A stretch of 64,000 bases of DNA from an uncultured Oceanospirillaceae bacterium (GTDB taxonomy: Bacteria; Pseudomonadota; Gammaproteobacteria; Pseudomonadales; Balneatricaceae), in contig CAKZPE010000008.1 of the NCBI GenBank assembly GCA_937138495.1, positions 62,001 to 126,000 of the forward strand, in the 5' to 3' direction. The position numbers and the translations under genes are program-made. A model generated the notes under the pieces. The model was not told the origin of the DNA, made no database searches, and saw nothing but the letters and a program-made list of their open reading frames with translations. Below, piece after piece: positions 38,411 to 45,242 of the stretch. How positions within the stretch are numbered: the first letter of the stretch is position 1; each line of letters starts with the position of its first letter.

Positions 38411-38530
38411 TTCCTGGCGTATGTATACAAATGAACGCTGTAAGGCGGGCAAGATGGGTGAAGTAGGCCTACCAACAAGTTGGCAGTGCTACTTCACAGT
38501 CCTTATTCACGCTAAAGCGTTCAACGGTCT
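38411..38530 (-). other. oriT: IncP-1 (RK2-like) origin of transfer
   Basis: Read on the minus strand, a 40-base inverted-repeat unit runs from GTGAAGTAG to GGCCTACTTCAC, followed by CCATCTTG and CCCGCC. The RK2 oriT as I recall it has the same 40-base unit (GTGAAGAAG...GGCCTACTTCAC) followed by CTATCCTG and CCCGGC, with nic after TG. GGCCTACTTCACC, the TraJ-binding arm next to nic, is identical. The predicted nic is between 38450 and 38449 on the minus strand. On the other side the match continues with GTCC(C)TTATTC, a small hairpin of different sequence at the same place, and TCAACGG. The outer inverted repeat is TGAAGTAG/CTACTTCA (38459-38466 and 38489-38496). Confidence 0.9.
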
Positions 38531-38602
38531 CAAGCATATGAGAGAAGTCTATATATCGATATTTATAAAATATTGAAAATATAAAGATAAATCTCTCCGA
38601 GT

Positions 38603-38615
38603 TTTAGCGGCTAAA
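38603..38615. promoter_or_regulatory. KorB-type operator, copy 2
   Basis: TTTAGCGGCTAAA, a perfect match to the IncP-1 KorB operator, 21 bases upstream of the broken small frame that leads into trbJKL. Probably controls this transcription unit. Confidence 0.85.
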
Positions 38616-38636
38616 TTTTTTCCTTTAGAGAGGACT

Positions 38637-38834
38637 ATGGAAAGGCTGGATATAAGAAACAGGATCTGTGAATTACTAAGAATAGAACTGCAAGGAGGAT
38701 AGATTGAGCTGTTCTTGAATACTGAACAGGATGTCGTGATAGAAGCACAGAAGGCCGCCTACCGGCATTAGGAAGGTCAATACCGAGTTAACTCGATGAT
38801 TGTATTTCTGCTCTATGAGCATAATGATTTTTAG
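38637..38834 (+). pseudogene. Small frame broken by two in-frame TAG codons, upstream of trbJ
   Basis: From ATG 38637 (AGAGAGG just upstream) one frame reads MERLDIRNRICELLRIELQGG, TAG (38700-38702), IELFLNTEQDVVIEAQKAAYRH, TAG (38769-38771), EGQYRVNSMIVFLLYEHNDF, TAG (38832-38834). All three segments look like ordinary soluble protein, so this appears to be a single 65-codon gene with two nonsense changes, or less likely a gene read through amber codons. Function not recognised. It ends nine bases before the trbJ start. Confidence 0.55.
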
Positions 38835-38843
38835 GTATCGATC

Positions 38844-39635
38844 ATGGATATAAGAAAAAAAATTTTAGCGGCTAAAATTTTGAAGTCGGTAGTAACTATC
38901 TCTCTGGTAACAAGTAGCTTTATTAGTTCATCTTCTCAGGCTGGTATTCCAGTTGTTGATGGGACTAATCTCTCTCAAAATATTTTGTCTGCGGTAGAAG
39001 CTGTTGCACAAACTGCGAAGCAAATTCAGCAATATCAACTTCAGTTACAACAATATGAAAATCAGCTGAAGAATACCCTTGTTCCAAAGAACCACGTCTG
39101 GGATCAGGCGCAGGCGACCATAAGTGACTTAACTCAAGCAACTAATACACTGGCATATTATCAACAGCAATTAGGGAGCTTGAATGCTTATCTAGGAAAG
39201 TACCAGGACGTTACTTTTTACCGTAACTCTCCTTGTTTTTCCGGTGCTGAATGCACCTCTATTCAACGTGACAAGATACTGGAGAATCAGCGGTTAGCTT
39301 CTGAGTCACAAAAGAAAGCTAACGATGCACTTATTCTAAGCTTGTCAAAACAACAGCAGTATCTTGAATCAGATGCGCAGCAATTGGTGCGGCTACAAGC
39401 AGCGGCTCAGGGCGCCGACGGACAGCTTGCTGCAATCGGTTATTCCAACCAATTAGCTAGTTCACAGATAAATCAACTCCTTCAAATACGCAGTTTACTC
39501 ATTGCACAGCAGAACGCCTTTGCAGCTCAAATTCAGTCTCAGTCTGACAAAGAAGCATTGCATCAGGCATCTAGAGAGCATCTTTTCGAAGGGCTTACTT
39601 CCTCAGTTGATCGATCTATAAGCAAGGCGTACTAG
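38844..39635 (+). CDS. trbJ: P-type conjugative transfer protein TrbJ
   Basis: A 263-aa VirB5-like protein: signal peptide (residues 1-33, ending SSQAG), then AGIPVVDGTNLSQNILSAVEAVAQTAKQIQQYQLQLQQYENQLKN, the TrbJ family hallmark, and a long coiled-coil region. In RK2, TrbJ is a periplasmic minor-pilin component of the mating pore and is linked with TrbK to entry exclusion. Codons 6-13 contain KorB operator copy 3. It starts a trbJ-trbK-trbL row with no other trb gene nearby. Confidence 0.92.
   Translation: MDIRKKILAAKILKSVVTISLVTSSFISSSSQAGIPVVDGTNLSQNILSAVEAVAQTAKQIQQYQLQLQQYENQLKNTLVPKNHVWDQAQATISDLTQATNTLAYYQQQLGSLNAYLGKYQDVTFYRNSPCFSGAECTSIQRDKILENQRLASESQKKANDALILSLSKQQQYLESDAQQLVRLQAAAQGADGQLAAIGYSNQLASSQINQLLQIRSLLIAQQNAFAAQIQSQSDKEALHQASREHLFEGLTSSVDRSISKAY
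38864..38876. promoter_or_regulatory. KorB-type operator, copy 3, inside trbJ codons 6-13
   Basis: TTTAGCGGCTAAA with AAAT/ATTT flanks (38860-38880), the longest palindromic form as in copy 1. Its position inside the signal peptide coding region is unusual; the encoded residues are I-L-A-A-K-I-L. Confidence 0.85.
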
Positions 39636-39637
39636 TG

Positions 39638-39799
39638 ATGAGAATGTTATTAACAGGTATTTTGGCCATGTTTCTGCTTGTTGGATGCAATGAAAATGAC
39701 GAATCATGCATTGGTGAGAAGCAGTGTACTAGGGAAGAATCTACTGTTTATGGGGACTTAGACGTTCCTGTAGATCGTTCCAAAAGTAAGGAGTATTAA
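39638..39799 (+). CDS. trbK: TrbK-like entry-exclusion lipoprotein
   Basis: A 53-aa small lipoprotein: MRMLLTGILAMFLLVGC is a lipoprotein signal with lipobox LVGC (Cys17), followed by a short acidic, Cys-containing tail. Size, lipobox and position between trbJ and trbL match RK2 TrbK, which blocks entry of related plasmids into the cell. The gene starts three bases after the trbJ stop and ends two bases before trbL. Confidence 0.82.
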   Translation: MRMLLTGILAMFLLVGCNENDESCIGEKQCTREESTVYGDLDVPVDRSKSKEY

Positions 39800-39801
39800 G
39801 C

Positions 39802-41259
39802 ATGAGTGGACTGTATTTCAGGAGTTTAGTGTTATTGATCCTTTTGTTATCAGCTTCATTGGCGAAGGCTGATATATCTAGAGGAGGTGTGTTGAATCAG
39901 GTAGCTGACCGGTTTTTAAACGAAAGCTCTTTGTGGGCAGCTAAGATAACGGATCATGCGAGTTGGTTATTTTGGACATTGGTAGCTATATCCATGGTAT
40001 GGACTTTCGCAATGTTGGCTTTGCGGAAGGCTGATATCCAAGAATTTTTTGCTGAACTGTTTCGATTTATTATCTTTACAGGGTTCTTTTGGTGGTTATT
40101 AGTAAACGGTCCTGTTTTTGCTATATCGATTATTGACTCTCTTCGAACGATAGCTGCTGAAGCTTCAGGCCTTGCTAGAGGACTGAACCCATCAACACCT
40201 ATTGATATTGCCTTCGATATAGTATCTAAAGCTGCCAAAAGTTATAGCGTAACGAGTCCGATAGACAATATATCTATATTCTTTACCACACTTGCCATTC
40301 TGGCTTGCATGGCTGTAGTCGCTGCCAACGTATTGCTTGCTTTAGTCTCTGCATGGGTAATTGCTTATGCTGGGATCTTTGTTTTAGGATTTGGCGGTTC
40401 TCGCTGGACGTCAGATATTGCAATTAACTATTTCAGGAGTGTTCTAGGTATTGCCCTGAAGTTGATGACAATCACTCTGCTTGTTGGAATTACAGTTTCG
40501 ATTATTGATGGCTACCATTCAGATTTATCTGGCGGTGCTCCTTTGGATGAACTCCTTGTTATCTTTGTCGTTTCTCTAGTGTTGGTAATCCTAATTAACT
40601 CTGTCCCTAATGTCGTAGCTGGTTTGGTTCCTGGAGGAAGTTCCGCTGCAAGCTCGGGTAGTTCGTTTGGTGCAGGTGCCTTATTAGGTAGTGCGGTAGG
40701 GGCTGGTTCTGCAGTTGCAGCAGGAGCTGCAGTCATTAGTTCTGGTGTTACTAGTGCTGCAGTAAATACTGCTGGCGGAGCTAGTGCTATTAAAGCTGCT
40801 ATTGAAAAGGCACAGGCAACTGGGATGGGGGGAGATATGCCTGACAGCATGTATTCTAGTGATAGTGCAGACGGTAGTAGCTTTCCTTTTGCTAAGGCTG
40901 CAGGAATGGCTACCAGTACAGGCTTTACCGCTGCAGGAGAGTTGATCAAAGGCATAGGTGAGAATATGGCTGATCAGTTTAGTAACCAGGTGGATGCCAG
41001 TATGGGAGGCAGGGTTGCTTCTACAATACGAGAATCAACGGAAGCTGGTGAAAATACTGTGAGCGGTACTTCGGGATGGCAGCAGCAGTCAGGGGGATTC
41101 TCGCAGCTGTCAGATGAGGACAAAGCTGATGCCATGGGAGCTTATACGGAGTGGCAGGCTCAGAATCCAGGCCAGGATTCTAAAAGTATAGAAGATTTTG
41201 TTGCGGATCAGCAGATGTTGACAGAGGAGTCTTCAAATTTTGTGTATCGTACACATTGA
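39802..41259 (+). CDS. trbL: P-type conjugative transfer protein TrbL
   Basis: A 485-aa VirB6-like polytopic inner membrane protein. A signal-like helix (residues 5-23) is followed by about five to six transmembrane helices between residues 55 and 280 (for example WLFWTLVAISMVWTFAMLAL and LLALVSAWVIAYAGIFVLGFGGSRW), then a Gly/Ala/Ser-rich C-terminal tail (about 285-485), as in TrbL. It forms part of the inner membrane channel of the type IV secretion system. No other pore subunits are in the island, so it can work only with a helper's system. Confidence 0.9.
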   Translation: MSGLYFRSLVLLILLLSASLAKADISRGGVLNQVADRFLNESSLWAAKITDHASWLFWTLVAISMVWTFAMLALRKADIQEFFAELFRFIIFTGFFWWLLVNGPVFAISIIDSLRTIAAEASGLARGLNPSTPIDIAFDIVSKAAKSYSVTSPIDNISIFFTTLAILACMAVVAANVLLALVSAWVIAYAGIFVLGFGGSRWTSDIAINYFRSVLGIALKLMTITLLVGITVSIIDGYHSDLSGGAPLDELLVIFVVSLVLVILINSVPNVVAGLVPGGSSAASSGSSFGAGALLGSAVGAGSAVAAGAAVISSGVTSAAVNTAGGASAIKAAIEKAQATGMGGDMPDSMYSSDSADGSSFPFAKAAGMATSTGFTAAGELIKGIGENMADQFSNQVDASMGGRVASTIRESTEAGENTVSGTSGWQQQSGGFSQLSDEDKADAMGAYTEWQAQNPGQDSKSIEDFVADQQMLTEESSNFVYRTH

Positions 41260-41313
41260 GTCTAAATAGATGCAGGTAGAATGTAGGAGTCGTAAAGATG
41301 AAAGTCATTCTTC

Positions 41314-41395
41314 GATGGTACTGATCATGGTATCATTGTTTACAAGAGTGCTAAGTTGCTGATCTATAAGAATGTTTTTTGTTGTTTTTTATAGA
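41314..41395 (+). repeat. Internal att-arm-like repeat, copy A
   Basis: GATGGTACTGATCATGGTAT at 41314-41333 and GATCTATAAG further on align without gaps to the sequence just inside attR (45074 onwards): 44 of the first 60 bases match by my hand count. It ends TATAGA where attR has TATAGAGTGGG, so the 13-bp core itself is not conserved here. A TGGTAT follows at 41417. Reads as a remnant of an older right end. Confidence 0.75.
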
Positions 41396-41486
41396 AATTC
41401 TGGCTTTCGAGTAAGCTGGTATTTATTGAGAGCGTAAATAGTCACAGGGGATATCTCCTGTAATGGAATTTGATTTTGAGGTTAGG

Positions 41487-42452
41487 ATGTCTCTAGAACA
41501 CGTTAATCATAAAACGATAAGTGAATTTGCTAAGGAAAAAGTAAATTTACCGAAAGATAAAGCAAATAAATTTCGTAAGCAGGCACGTAATCTACGGGAA
41601 AAGTTGGAAGATTATATAAATGAGCACCCAGAGTTTGCTCTAAAAAGAATGCAGTTGTCAGGAAGTTTGGCAAAGGGAACTGCCTTGAAAACACTTAATG
41701 ATATAGATGTTGCAGTTTATATTGGAGGTGTGGACTCAAACATTACTCTTAATAAGCTTCTGGAATATTTAGAAGCTAGAATTCGTCAAGCATATCCTAA
41801 TTTTAGTCATGATCAGATTAAAAGGCAGAACTATAGCATCTGTGTAACCTTTAAAGGAAGTGGGTTAGATGTTGATCTTGTTCCTATTATTTATGAAGGC
41901 AAACCAGATTGGCGTGGTTTTTTAGTAAGTCAGTTTGATGGTTCTTACTTAGAAACTAGTATTCCGTTGCATTTGGAATTTGCTAAAAAGAGAAAAAATC
42001 AACAACCTGAGCATTTTGCTCAAGTGGTTAGATTGGTTAAGTATTGGGCAAGAAAACAAAAAATGGAAGTGGATGGTTTTAGATTTAAATCATTCATGAT
42101 AGAAATGATTTTGGCGAAACTATGTGACCAAGGTGTTGATTTTTCAAATTATATTGAGGCTCTTCAAGCTTTCTTTACTTATATAGTTAAATCAAACTTA
42201 GAAGAAAAAATATTATTTGAAGACTATTATAGCGCTAATAAAGTTGAGGATTTCAGTAATCCTGTACAAATTATTGATCCCGTGAATGAAAAGAATAATG
42301 TAGCTGGACTGTATACACGATACCAAGCTGATTTGATTGTCAGCGCTGCAATGGGCGCTGGTGATGCAATTGACGCAGCTGAGTTTGCACCTAATAAAAC
42401 GTTGACAGTCAAATATTGGCAGTCTGTTTTTGGTCCTTCTTTTTCGGGGTGA
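41487..42452 (+). CDS. cdnC: CBASS CD-NTase, CdnC-like
   Basis: A 321-aa cGAS/DncV-like nucleotidyltransferase that makes a cyclic oligonucleotide (cyclic tri-AMP in studied relatives) on phage infection. The active site is GSLAKGTALKTLNDIDVAV (Gly-Ser and D-x-D) plus a third Asp in SGLDVDLVP. ATG 41487 (MSLEHVNHKTI) was preferred over 41463 because this N-terminus matches E. coli MS115-1 CdnC as I recall it and GAGG precedes it. First gene of the type III CBASS operon. Confidence 0.93.
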   Translation: MSLEHVNHKTISEFAKEKVNLPKDKANKFRKQARNLREKLEDYINEHPEFALKRMQLSGSLAKGTALKTLNDIDVAVYIGGVDSNITLNKLLEYLEARIRQAYPNFSHDQIKRQNYSICVTFKGSGLDVDLVPIIYEGKPDWRGFLVSQFDGSYLETSIPLHLEFAKKRKNQQPEHFAQVVRLVKYWARKQKMEVDGFRFKSFMIEMILAKLCDQGVDFSNYIEALQAFFTYIVKSNLEEKILFEDYYSANKVEDFSNPVQIIDPVNEKNNVAGLYTRYQADLIVSAAMGAGDAIDAAEFAPNKTLTVKYWQSVFGPSFSG

Positions 42453-42455
42453 AAA

Positions 42456-42965
42456 ATGAGCAGCAGCTTTACTTCTACAACAAGCGATACGTTTACTATT
42501 ACTCATGCTCGACATATGTCTGCGAAAGTTTCTTCTGATTTAAGAAGGATGCAGCGTTTTTATAGTAAACCATCATCGGATATGATTGAAAAATTTGAAG
42601 AGGAAATTGCTCAACTCATAAAAAATGGGTACTTAGATACTGCGATATTTGGATTTAAACGTGATGGAGAATGGATAGAACCAACCTTTAGCTATACAGC
42701 TAGTCAAATTAGTAGCGGACTAGATGATATACCAGGTTCTCTTAACGCCCATGCAGATGTCAGCGATGCTGACTTTTATAGTTACGTGACTTATACCAGT
42801 AAATTTAAGGATTTAAGTCAAAGTGAAAAAGATGCTTTTAAGGAGACGTTGCCAGTTCAGAGGGTAGGTGCTGATCAGCCAAGTATATCGGGATATTATC
42901 AGAGTGATAAAACTTATTCATCAGGTGCACGTAGTTTATCAAGAAAATCATTGAAGAGTATTTGA
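42456..42965 (+). CDS. cap7: Bacterial HORMA-domain protein (CBASS Cap7)
   Basis: A 169-aa HORMA-1 protein: TFTITHARHMSAKVSSDLRRMQRFY and GYLDTAIFGFKRDGEWIEPTFSYTA are the family hallmarks, and the C-terminal GARSLSRKSLKSI is the safety-belt end. It binds and activates the CD-NTase when it recognises a phage peptide. Three bases separate it from cdnC. Confidence 0.93.
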   Translation: MSSSFTSTTSDTFTITHARHMSAKVSSDLRRMQRFYSKPSSDMIEKFEEEIAQLIKNGYLDTAIFGFKRDGEWIEPTFSYTASQISSGLDDIPGSLNAHADVSDADFYSYVTYTSKFKDLSQSEKDAFKETLPVQRVGADQPSISGYYQSDKTYSSGARSLSRKSLKSI

Positions 42966-42968
42966 TTC

Positions 42969-43907
42969 ATGTTAAACGTAGAAGAAAAAAATTTGTTTGA
43001 AGATAGTGTTCAGTTTCCAGATTTTGATGCGAAATTTAGACTTGATCAGTTAATAGGGTTGGATGATTACAAAAGTCGGTTAACAAAAATGCTATCTGTA
43101 CTCATCTATCCTGGATCTATGGAAAGTTGGGTAAACAAATTTCATGGCGATCATTTTGATGCATTGAGCAATATTTTAAATAGACCTCCTCTGATCGTTC
43201 TTGCTGGAGATGTTGGTTCCGGAAAAACAGCTTTAGCTGAAAATATTAGTGATTCAGTAGCTAGGCTCAATAATATTGATGTTATTTTACTTCCTCTTAG
43301 CTTATCTTCGCGAGGACAGGGGCGTGTTGGTGAAATGACCCAACTAGTTTCTAATGCCTTTAGAGAAACAAAAGAACTTGCAAAAAAATATAAGAGTGAA
43401 TCAGGAAAATCGAATGGAGCTGTGGTTCTTTTAATCGATGAAGCAGATGCCTTAGCACAGTCTAGAGAATCATCTCAAATGCATCATGAAGACCGAGCTG
43501 GAGTTAATGCTTTTATTCGTGGTATTGATTCATTAGCAAGTGAAGGTTTACCTGCTGCAGTAATTATGTGTACTAATAGGTTGGATGCACTAGATCCAGC
43601 GGTGAAAAGAAGGGCTGCAGAGATTTTATTATTTAAAAGACCTGACCTATCACAGCGAAAATCAGTTTTAGAGCAATCTTTGGCACCGTTTGATTTAGGC
43701 CACGAGACAGTAAATAAAATTGCAGAGATGACAGGTGCATCAGCAACGAGAAATTATGGTTTTTCCTTTTCAGATATTACACAGAGACTTGTTCCTGCGA
43801 TAGTCTTGGATGCTTATCCAAATAAGGCGGTAACAAAAGAACGTGCGTTACATATAGCTAGTTTAATTCAGCCTACACCTCCATTTTTAGGAGCTGTAGA
43901 TGAGTAG
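42969..43907 (+). CDS. cap6: TRIP13-like AAA+ ATPase (CBASS Cap6)
   Basis: A 312-aa AAA+ remodeller with Walker A AGDVGSGKTALAE, Walker B VVLLIDEADALAQ and a sensor/arginine region CTNRLDALDPAVKRRAA. In type III CBASS it pulls HORMA off the CD-NTase to keep the system quiet. Start lies three bases after the HORMA stop; it overlaps nucC by eight bases. Confidence 0.92.
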   Translation: MLNVEEKNLFEDSVQFPDFDAKFRLDQLIGLDDYKSRLTKMLSVLIYPGSMESWVNKFHGDHFDALSNILNRPPLIVLAGDVGSGKTALAENISDSVARLNNIDVILLPLSLSSRGQGRVGEMTQLVSNAFRETKELAKKYKSESGKSNGAVVLLIDEADALAQSRESSQMHHEDRAGVNAFIRGIDSLASEGLPAAVIMCTNRLDALDPAVKRRAAEILLFKRPDLSQRKSVLEQSLAPFDLGHETVNKIAEMTGASATRNYGFSFSDITQRLVPAIVLDAYPNKAVTKERALHIASLIQPTPPFLGAVDE

Positions 43908-44625
43908 TAATCAATGGCTAAAAAAGGTTTTTGAAGATGTTCAGGAAGACTTGAAACATGATCTTCACAGAGCTAGTAGAGGTGTTGAACACGCTCCAAC
44001 AAAAGGTGAAATTCATGAAGACAGCTGGATTGATATTCTGCGCAACTACCTCCCTAAAAGGTATGGTGTAGATAAGGGGATAATCATCGATAGTGAAGGT
44101 GGTAAAAGCGATCAAATAGATATAGTTATATTTGATCGCCAATACACACCTATGTTGTTAATTCAGCAAAATCATAAATATATTCCGGCGGAAGCCGTTT
44201 ATGCTGTATTTGAGTGTAAGCCAACGATTAGCAAAGATTATTTAGAATACGCTGGATCTAAAGCAAATTCAGTTAGAATGTTAGTTAGAACTAGCGTTCC
44301 TATTGCAACGGCTTCTGGCACGATTCCAGAAAAAAAAACACATGAGATAATTTGCGGTATATTAGCTGCAAAATGTGACTGGGTCGAAGGTGTCAAAAGT
44401 ACATCGTTTGAAAAAAACCTACCTGAAGAATCAAATAATATTTTAGATATTGGGTGTTCTCTAGAGGGCGGTGCCTTTTCTTTTGACAATAGCATGCTTG
44501 TAATTCATCAGTCACAAAATAATCTAATGTATTTCTTGTTTACTTTGTTGGCAAAGCTTCAAGCCCTAGGAACTGTTGCAGCAATAGATTGGAAAGCGTA
44601 CGCGAATATATTAGCAGAGGATTAA
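43900..44625 (+). CDS. nucC: NucC endonuclease effector
   Basis: A 241-aa trimeric restriction-fold nuclease activated by cyclic tri-AMP that degrades DNA and aborts infection. The catalytic Asp-(Glu-x-Lys) set is visible in SDQIDIVIFDRQYTP and AVFECK. Length is identical to E. coli NucC. Last gene of the operon cdnC-cap7-cap6-nucC. Confidence 0.93.
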   Translation: MSSNQWLKKVFEDVQEDLKHDLHRASRGVEHAPTKGEIHEDSWIDILRNYLPKRYGVDKGIIIDSEGGKSDQIDIVIFDRQYTPMLLIQQNHKYIPAEAVYAVFECKPTISKDYLEYAGSKANSVRMLVRTSVPIATASGTIPEKKTHEIICGILAAKCDWVEGVKSTSFEKNLPEESNNILDIGCSLEGGAFSFDNSMLVIHQSQNNLMYFLFTLLAKLQALGTVAAIDWKAYANILAED

Positions 44626-44876
44626 TTTTAAATCGTAATAGCTTTGAAATATGTGAAATTTTGTCTACGCTCATTTCTTCATTAGGCAAGACTGCAAGTG
44701 TTGGGGTGGGGGTACAGGGCTAGCTAGGAGTAGATTGGATACTTATCAAGCAAGTCTTGCTACTTATATATGGGTAGTGATTTTTTAAGATTTCCGAAGG
44801 GAAAGCTGAGAGGTTGTTTCTCACTTCCATCTTTGGAGGCAATCTACTCTTTCGATTCATCGGAGGTTGTATCGCT
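44626..44876. other. Intergenic region between CBASS and the right end
   Basis: No gene seen. An inverted pair GCAAGACT (44686-44693) / AGTCTTGC (44753-44760) is separated by 59 bases; its role is unknown. Confidence 0.3.
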
Positions 44877-45074
44877 ATGAAATTTGATAGGGACGAACAT
44901 CAAGTTAGTACTGGTGACTATAAGCACTTCGGCCAGGTAGAAAAGCAGTCCAGGGTGCGAAACCTGTCACCCTTTGAGATTGAGCAGCTAAGACAAGAGA
45001 TGGTGTTAGGGGCTAAGTGGATGCAAGCTGAGTTACGTAAGCGAAGAATTGAAAAAAGTGAAAAAAATTTCTAG
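44877..45074 (+). CDS. Small charged protein at the right end of the island
   Basis: Not recognised. A 65-aa product from ATG 44877, with GGAGG about nine bases upstream, rich in Lys, Arg, Glu and Gln (SPFEIEQLRQEMVLGAKWMQAELRKRR suggests a helix). Its stop codon TAG abuts the start of the attR arm repeat (45074). Being next to attR it may be a recombination directionality factor or just a cargo remnant. Confidence 0.55.
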   Translation: MKFDRDEHQVSTGDYKHFGQVEKQSRVRNLSPFEIEQLRQEMVLGAKWMQAELRKRRIEKSEKNF

Positions 45075-45167
45075 ATGGTACTGTTCATGGTATTATTAGG
45101 AAGTGAATTGCTAAGCTTATGATCTATAAGGTTATTTTTTCATTGTTTATTATAGAGTGGGAATAAT
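45074..45167 (+). repeat. attR with arm repeat, copy B
   Basis: The arm sequence GATGGTACTG...CATGGTAT...GATCTATAAG (45074-45131) leads into the 13-bp core GAGTGGGAATAAT (45155-45167). Paired with attL in guaA and with the internal copy A. Confidence 0.9.
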
Positions 45168-45180
45168 CTTCCGCTTCTTA

Positions 45181-45209
45181 AAAAAAAGCCCGCAATCGCG
45201 GGTTTTTTT
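45181..45209 (+). terminator. Original guaA terminator, displaced by the island
   Basis: CCCGC-AATC-GCGGG flanked by A7 and T7 stands just beyond attR. It was probably the guaA terminator before the island entered (inference). Confidence 0.85.
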
Positions 45210-45242
45210 ATGTCACCGTGCGAGATAATAACAGAGGTTCAG

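Larger units (their letters stand above)
29568..45167 (+). mobile_element. guaA-integrated genomic island, likely IncP-1-dependent mobilizable element
   Basis: Seen directly: a 15.6-kb block bounded by 13-bp direct repeats, with a tyrosine integrase at its left end reading inwards. It carries an AlpA regulator, IncQ-like repA and a repC-like gene with iterons, an RK2-like oriT, three KorB operators, trbJKL, a Gabija-like pair and a type III CBASS operon. No relaxase, coupling protein or full mating pore is present, so it cannot transfer itself. Known: guaA is an integration hotspot for P4-type integrases, and SGI1-like islands carry oriT mimics, their own replicon and substitute pore subunits. 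Inferred: this island uses an incoming IncP-1 plasmid for transfer. It reads as lower in GC than the surrounding chromosome, especially the CBASS part. Confidence 0.9.

Noticed and set aside
38726..38733. CATCCTGT on the minus strand, fitting the short IncP nic consensus
   Set aside because: It lacks the adjacent inverted repeat and lies inside the broken small frame; the full oriT is at 38411-38530.
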